NCBI GenBank assembly: GCA_003135595.1
Contig: PLCI01000008.1
Span: 1-6,987 of the forward strand
Length of the DNA: 6,987 nt
Direction: 5' to 3'
Origin: Acidimicrobiaceae bacterium
GTDB lineage: Bacteria > Actinomycetota > Acidimicrobiia > Acidimicrobiales > RAAP-2
The position numbers were made by a program, and so were the translations under genes. Shown piece after piece: positions 5,048 through 6,987 of the stretch (its first letter is position 1; the number at the start of each line of letters is the position of its first letter). The notes under the pieces are model-generated. The model saw only the letters and a list, made by a program, of their open reading frames with translations. It made no database searches and was not told the origin of the DNA.

Positions 5048-6987
5048 CTACGGGCCGACCTTGTACTCGTAGGGGATCGCGGCGAGGTCGCTCGTGAAGA
5101 ACGCCGTGAGCAGCAGCGTGTTCACGTACTGGGAGCCTGCGGCGACGCCGTTGATGAAGAGCGTGCCCGTGACCGTCGTGCCGACGCCCGCGGTCGGCGT
5201 GATCGTGATCGGAATCGAGACCGACGCCCCCGGCGCGACGATGTCCGGGGAGATCGAGCCCCCGTTCGTCGTCGCGAGGACCGTGTCGGTGACGAGCGAC
5301 GTCACCGCCGGATCGAACGCGAGCGTCTGTGCCGTCGCCGTCGTCGTCTCGGCGACCTGCGGCTCCCCTGACGGGGGATACGGGCCGAGCTCCGCCGGCA
5401 CCACGCCCCAGTAGCCCGGGCTCAGCCCTCCCGGAGGCGTGAAGCTGAGCGACGCGCTCGTCGAGGTCGCGCCCCCCACGACGTAGGGCTCGGGGACCGT
5501 CGGCGAAAGGTCCGGGTCCCCGGTCTGGAACGACGCGTCGAAGGTCACGGGCACCGTGGAGCTCACCGAGATCGACGCGGACGACGTCTCGGTCGGGACG
5601 TAGAAGAGATTCGAGGCATTGGGCAGGTCCTGGGTAGCGGCGTACTGCTGGTCCACGAGCGGCAGCGTCGTCGTCGTCGTGAGCCTCGCGTCGGGCGACA
5701 CGATCATCGGCGCCACGCCGGTGTTGTGGACCATGACCGCGAACTGCGCGCCCGCCTGGGGCACGGTCGCCGACGGCGAGTCCGGCAGGTTGTTCGGCAT
5801 CGACACCTGGTTGAACTCGACCGACCCTGTGAACGGGACCGACGTCCTTGCCCCGGTGACGGGCTGTGCCCACTCCAGCACCAGGGTCCAGGCACCCGGC
5901 GTCGGGTTGGCCCGGTAGAGGTTGACGTAGCGGGTCACGATCTCGCCGGCGTCGTTGAGCGTGTAGTTGGAGTCGTAGGCGACGACCTCGCCGCTCGGGT
6001 CGGCGAGCGTGGCGACCAGCTGGTCGCCCGGGAGGGACGCCACGGCGGGGTTCGACGACATGCGCACGCCCACGTCGAGGTCGTGCTCGCCCACCGGCAC
6101 GGTGAAGTCGTAGGTGTTGGTCTGCCCGGGCGCGCCGCCGCGGCCGTTCCCGCCGGTGAGCACGCCGCTGAAGTGCCCGCCGCCCACCCCGGTCGGGATG
6201 CGCGTCCGCAGCGTGACGGGGATCGTCGTGACGGACCCAGCGGTGTCGAGCACGATCGAGGCGGCCGAGTCACCGGGGGTCGCGGGCAGCGTCGCGGCGT
6301 ACTGGACGCTCCTCGTCGCCCCCGGAGCGATCACGAACGACGAGGGCACCACGGCGCCGCTCGCCCGGTAGCGCAGCTCGGTGAAGCTCCATGGCTCTGG
6401 CCCCGTCGTGCCGGTCTCGCCGTGGTAGCCGTCCCAGACGGTGAAGAACGCGGCGGTCCAGACCCCGCTCGCGGGACGCGCGACCTCGACGTCGGCGTAG
6501 TCGCCCTGGCCCTGGGGATTGGAGTATCCCGCGAGGTCGCCGTTCGGCGCGAAGAGCGCGACGTGCACGACCGACGACTGCTGCACGAAGCGATAGCCGG
6601 CCTGCAGCTGGATGCGATCGATGCGCGCCCCCACGCGGAAGGTCGCACGCTGGTACACCTCGGTGGCGCCCGACCAGATCGAGAACCTGGGCTGGCGCGA
6701 GGACGTGAGCGGGTTGAGCGTCACGTGGCCTGCAACGACGTGGACCGGCACGAGGCCTCGTGTCGTGATCGCCACGTGCGCCACCGCCGGCCCGGTGTTG
6801 GTGACCGAGAAGGTGTTCGTGACGTGGCCAGACGGCAGGCCGGACAGGTCCACCTGCTCGGCGTCGGCGAGCAGCCCGCCTGGCGCCGGCGAGTGGGTCG
6901 AGCCCGCGATCGACAGCGCGAGGCGCACCGCCCTGCCGACGTTGAGGAGTCCGGCGCCCTGCTGGTCCGCGGGCGCGGCGATGTCCG
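5048..6987 (-). CDS. Subtilisin-like (S8) serine protease, C-terminal 645 residues (cut by right edge)
   Basis: The reading frame is open to the right edge, so the GTG at 6928 is internal and not a start. The first visible residues, ADQQGAGLLNVGRAVRLAL, match the end of an S8 catalytic domain, where QGAGLxN follows the catalytic Ser region. The Asp, His and Ser of the triad and any signal peptide lie beyond the window. After this come Thr/Ser/Pro/Gly-rich beta domains: an Fn3- or CARDB-like segment (HVTNTFSVTNTGPAVAHVAI, near 6835-6775), two jelly-roll/PPC-like modules (about 6650-6380 and 6130-5810), another CARDB-like segment (FAVMVHNTGVAPMIV, near 5750-5695), and a last beta domain ending AAIPYEYKVGP, an ending common in large secreted actinobacterial and chloroflexal subtilases. 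I see no LPXTG or C-terminal membrane anchor, so it is probably released or held non-covalently. The substrate is unknown. The gene is convergent with dprE2, 16 bp apart, and has no evident link to DPA synthesis. Confidence 0.8.
   Translation of the reverse strand, partial: DIAAPADQQGAGLLNVGRAVRLALSIAGSTHSPAPGGLLADAEQVDLSGLPSGHVTNTFSVTNTGPAVAHVAITTRGLVPVHVVAGHVTLNPLTSSRQPRFSIWSGATEVYQRATFRVGARIDRIQLQAGYRFVQQSSVVHVALFAPNGDLAGYSNPQGQGDYADVEVARPASGVWTAAFFTVWDGYHGETGTTGPEPWSFTELRYRASGAVVPSSFVIAPGATRSVQYAATLPATPGDSAASIVLDTAGSVTTIPVTLRTRIPTGVGGGHFSGVLTGGNGRGGAPGQTNTYDFTVPVGEHDLDVGVRMSSNPAVASLPGDQLVATLADPSGEVVAYDSNYTLNDAGEIVTRYVNLYRANPTPGAWTLVLEWAQPVTGARTSVPFTGSVEFNQVSMPNNLPDSPSATVPQAGAQFAVMVHNTGVAPMIVSPDARLTTTTTLPLVDQQYAATQDLPNASNLFYVPTETSSASISVSSTVPVTFDASFQTGDPDLSPTVPEPYVVGGATSTSASLSFTPPGGLSPGYWGVVPAELGPYPPSGEPQVAETTTATAQTLAFDPAVTSLVTDTVLATTNGGSISPDIVAPGASVSIPITITPTAGVGTTVTGTLFINGVAAGSQYVNTLLLTAFFTSDLAAIPYEYKVGP

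Noticed and set aside
5000..5070. Bidirectional terminator between dprE2 and the protease gene
   Set aside because: Only short self-complementary GGCC and GGCGCC elements are seen, with no stable stem and no T-run on either strand.
6926..6928. GTG as start of the protease gene, giving a 626-residue protein
   Set aside because: The frame stays open to the window edge and the upstream residues (ADQQGAGLLNVGRA) match the end of an S8 catalytic domain, so the GTG is internal.
1..6987. Mobile element, CRISPR array, tRNA/rRNA, toxin-antitoxin or defence system
   Set aside because: No direct-repeat array, transposase or integrase motif, tRNA-like fold or phage/defence domain was seen; conserved genes fill the window.

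Overview
The window is about 70% G+C or more by eye, uses GTG starts often and is coding almost end to end, which fits an actinomycetote. It contains three genes for making decaprenylphosphoryl-arabinose (DPA), the arabinose donor for actinobacterial cell-wall arabinan. It also contains a cobalamin-mutase subunit joined to succinyl-CoA synthetase. The lineage cannot be fixed from this sequence. The proteins clearly match their mycobacterial counterparts but are divergent, so I would not assume a mycolic-acid-producing relative.

Layout: (1) Positions 1-1897, minus strand, are a tight three-gene operon. It reads, in transcription order, a stand-alone B12-binding mutase subunit, sucC, and sucD (cut by the left edge). 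(2) Positions 1898-1968 are a 71-bp divergent promoter region with a possible -10 element for each side and a small inverted repeat between them. (3) Positions 1969-5031, plus strand, are a second operon: ubiA-type decaprenyl-phosphate phosphoribosyltransferase, dprE1 (oxidase) and dprE2 (reductase). The first pair overlaps by GTGA and the second pair is 28 bp apart. (4) Positions 5048-6987, minus strand, are the C-terminal part of a large secreted-type subtilisin-like (S8) protease, convergent with dprE2 and cut by the right edge.

How the genes work together: the left operon links a B12-dependent acyl-CoA mutase, which probably yields succinyl-CoA from methylmalonyl-CoA, to the enzyme that turns succinyl-CoA into succinate and a nucleoside triphosphate. 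This would be the exit of propionyl-CoA catabolism into the TCA cycle. The right operon encodes three membrane-associated steps: transfer of phosphoribose to decaprenyl phosphate, then the DprE1/DprE2 oxidation-reduction pair that epimerises ribose to arabinose. The DPPR phosphatase and the arabinosyltransferases are not in the window. The most notable detail is that DprE1 has Ala where the M. tuberculosis enzyme has Cys387, the residue attacked by benzothiazinones. I found no mobile element, CRISPR array, tRNA or rRNA, and no wholly new system. There is no non-coding stretch over 71 bp.
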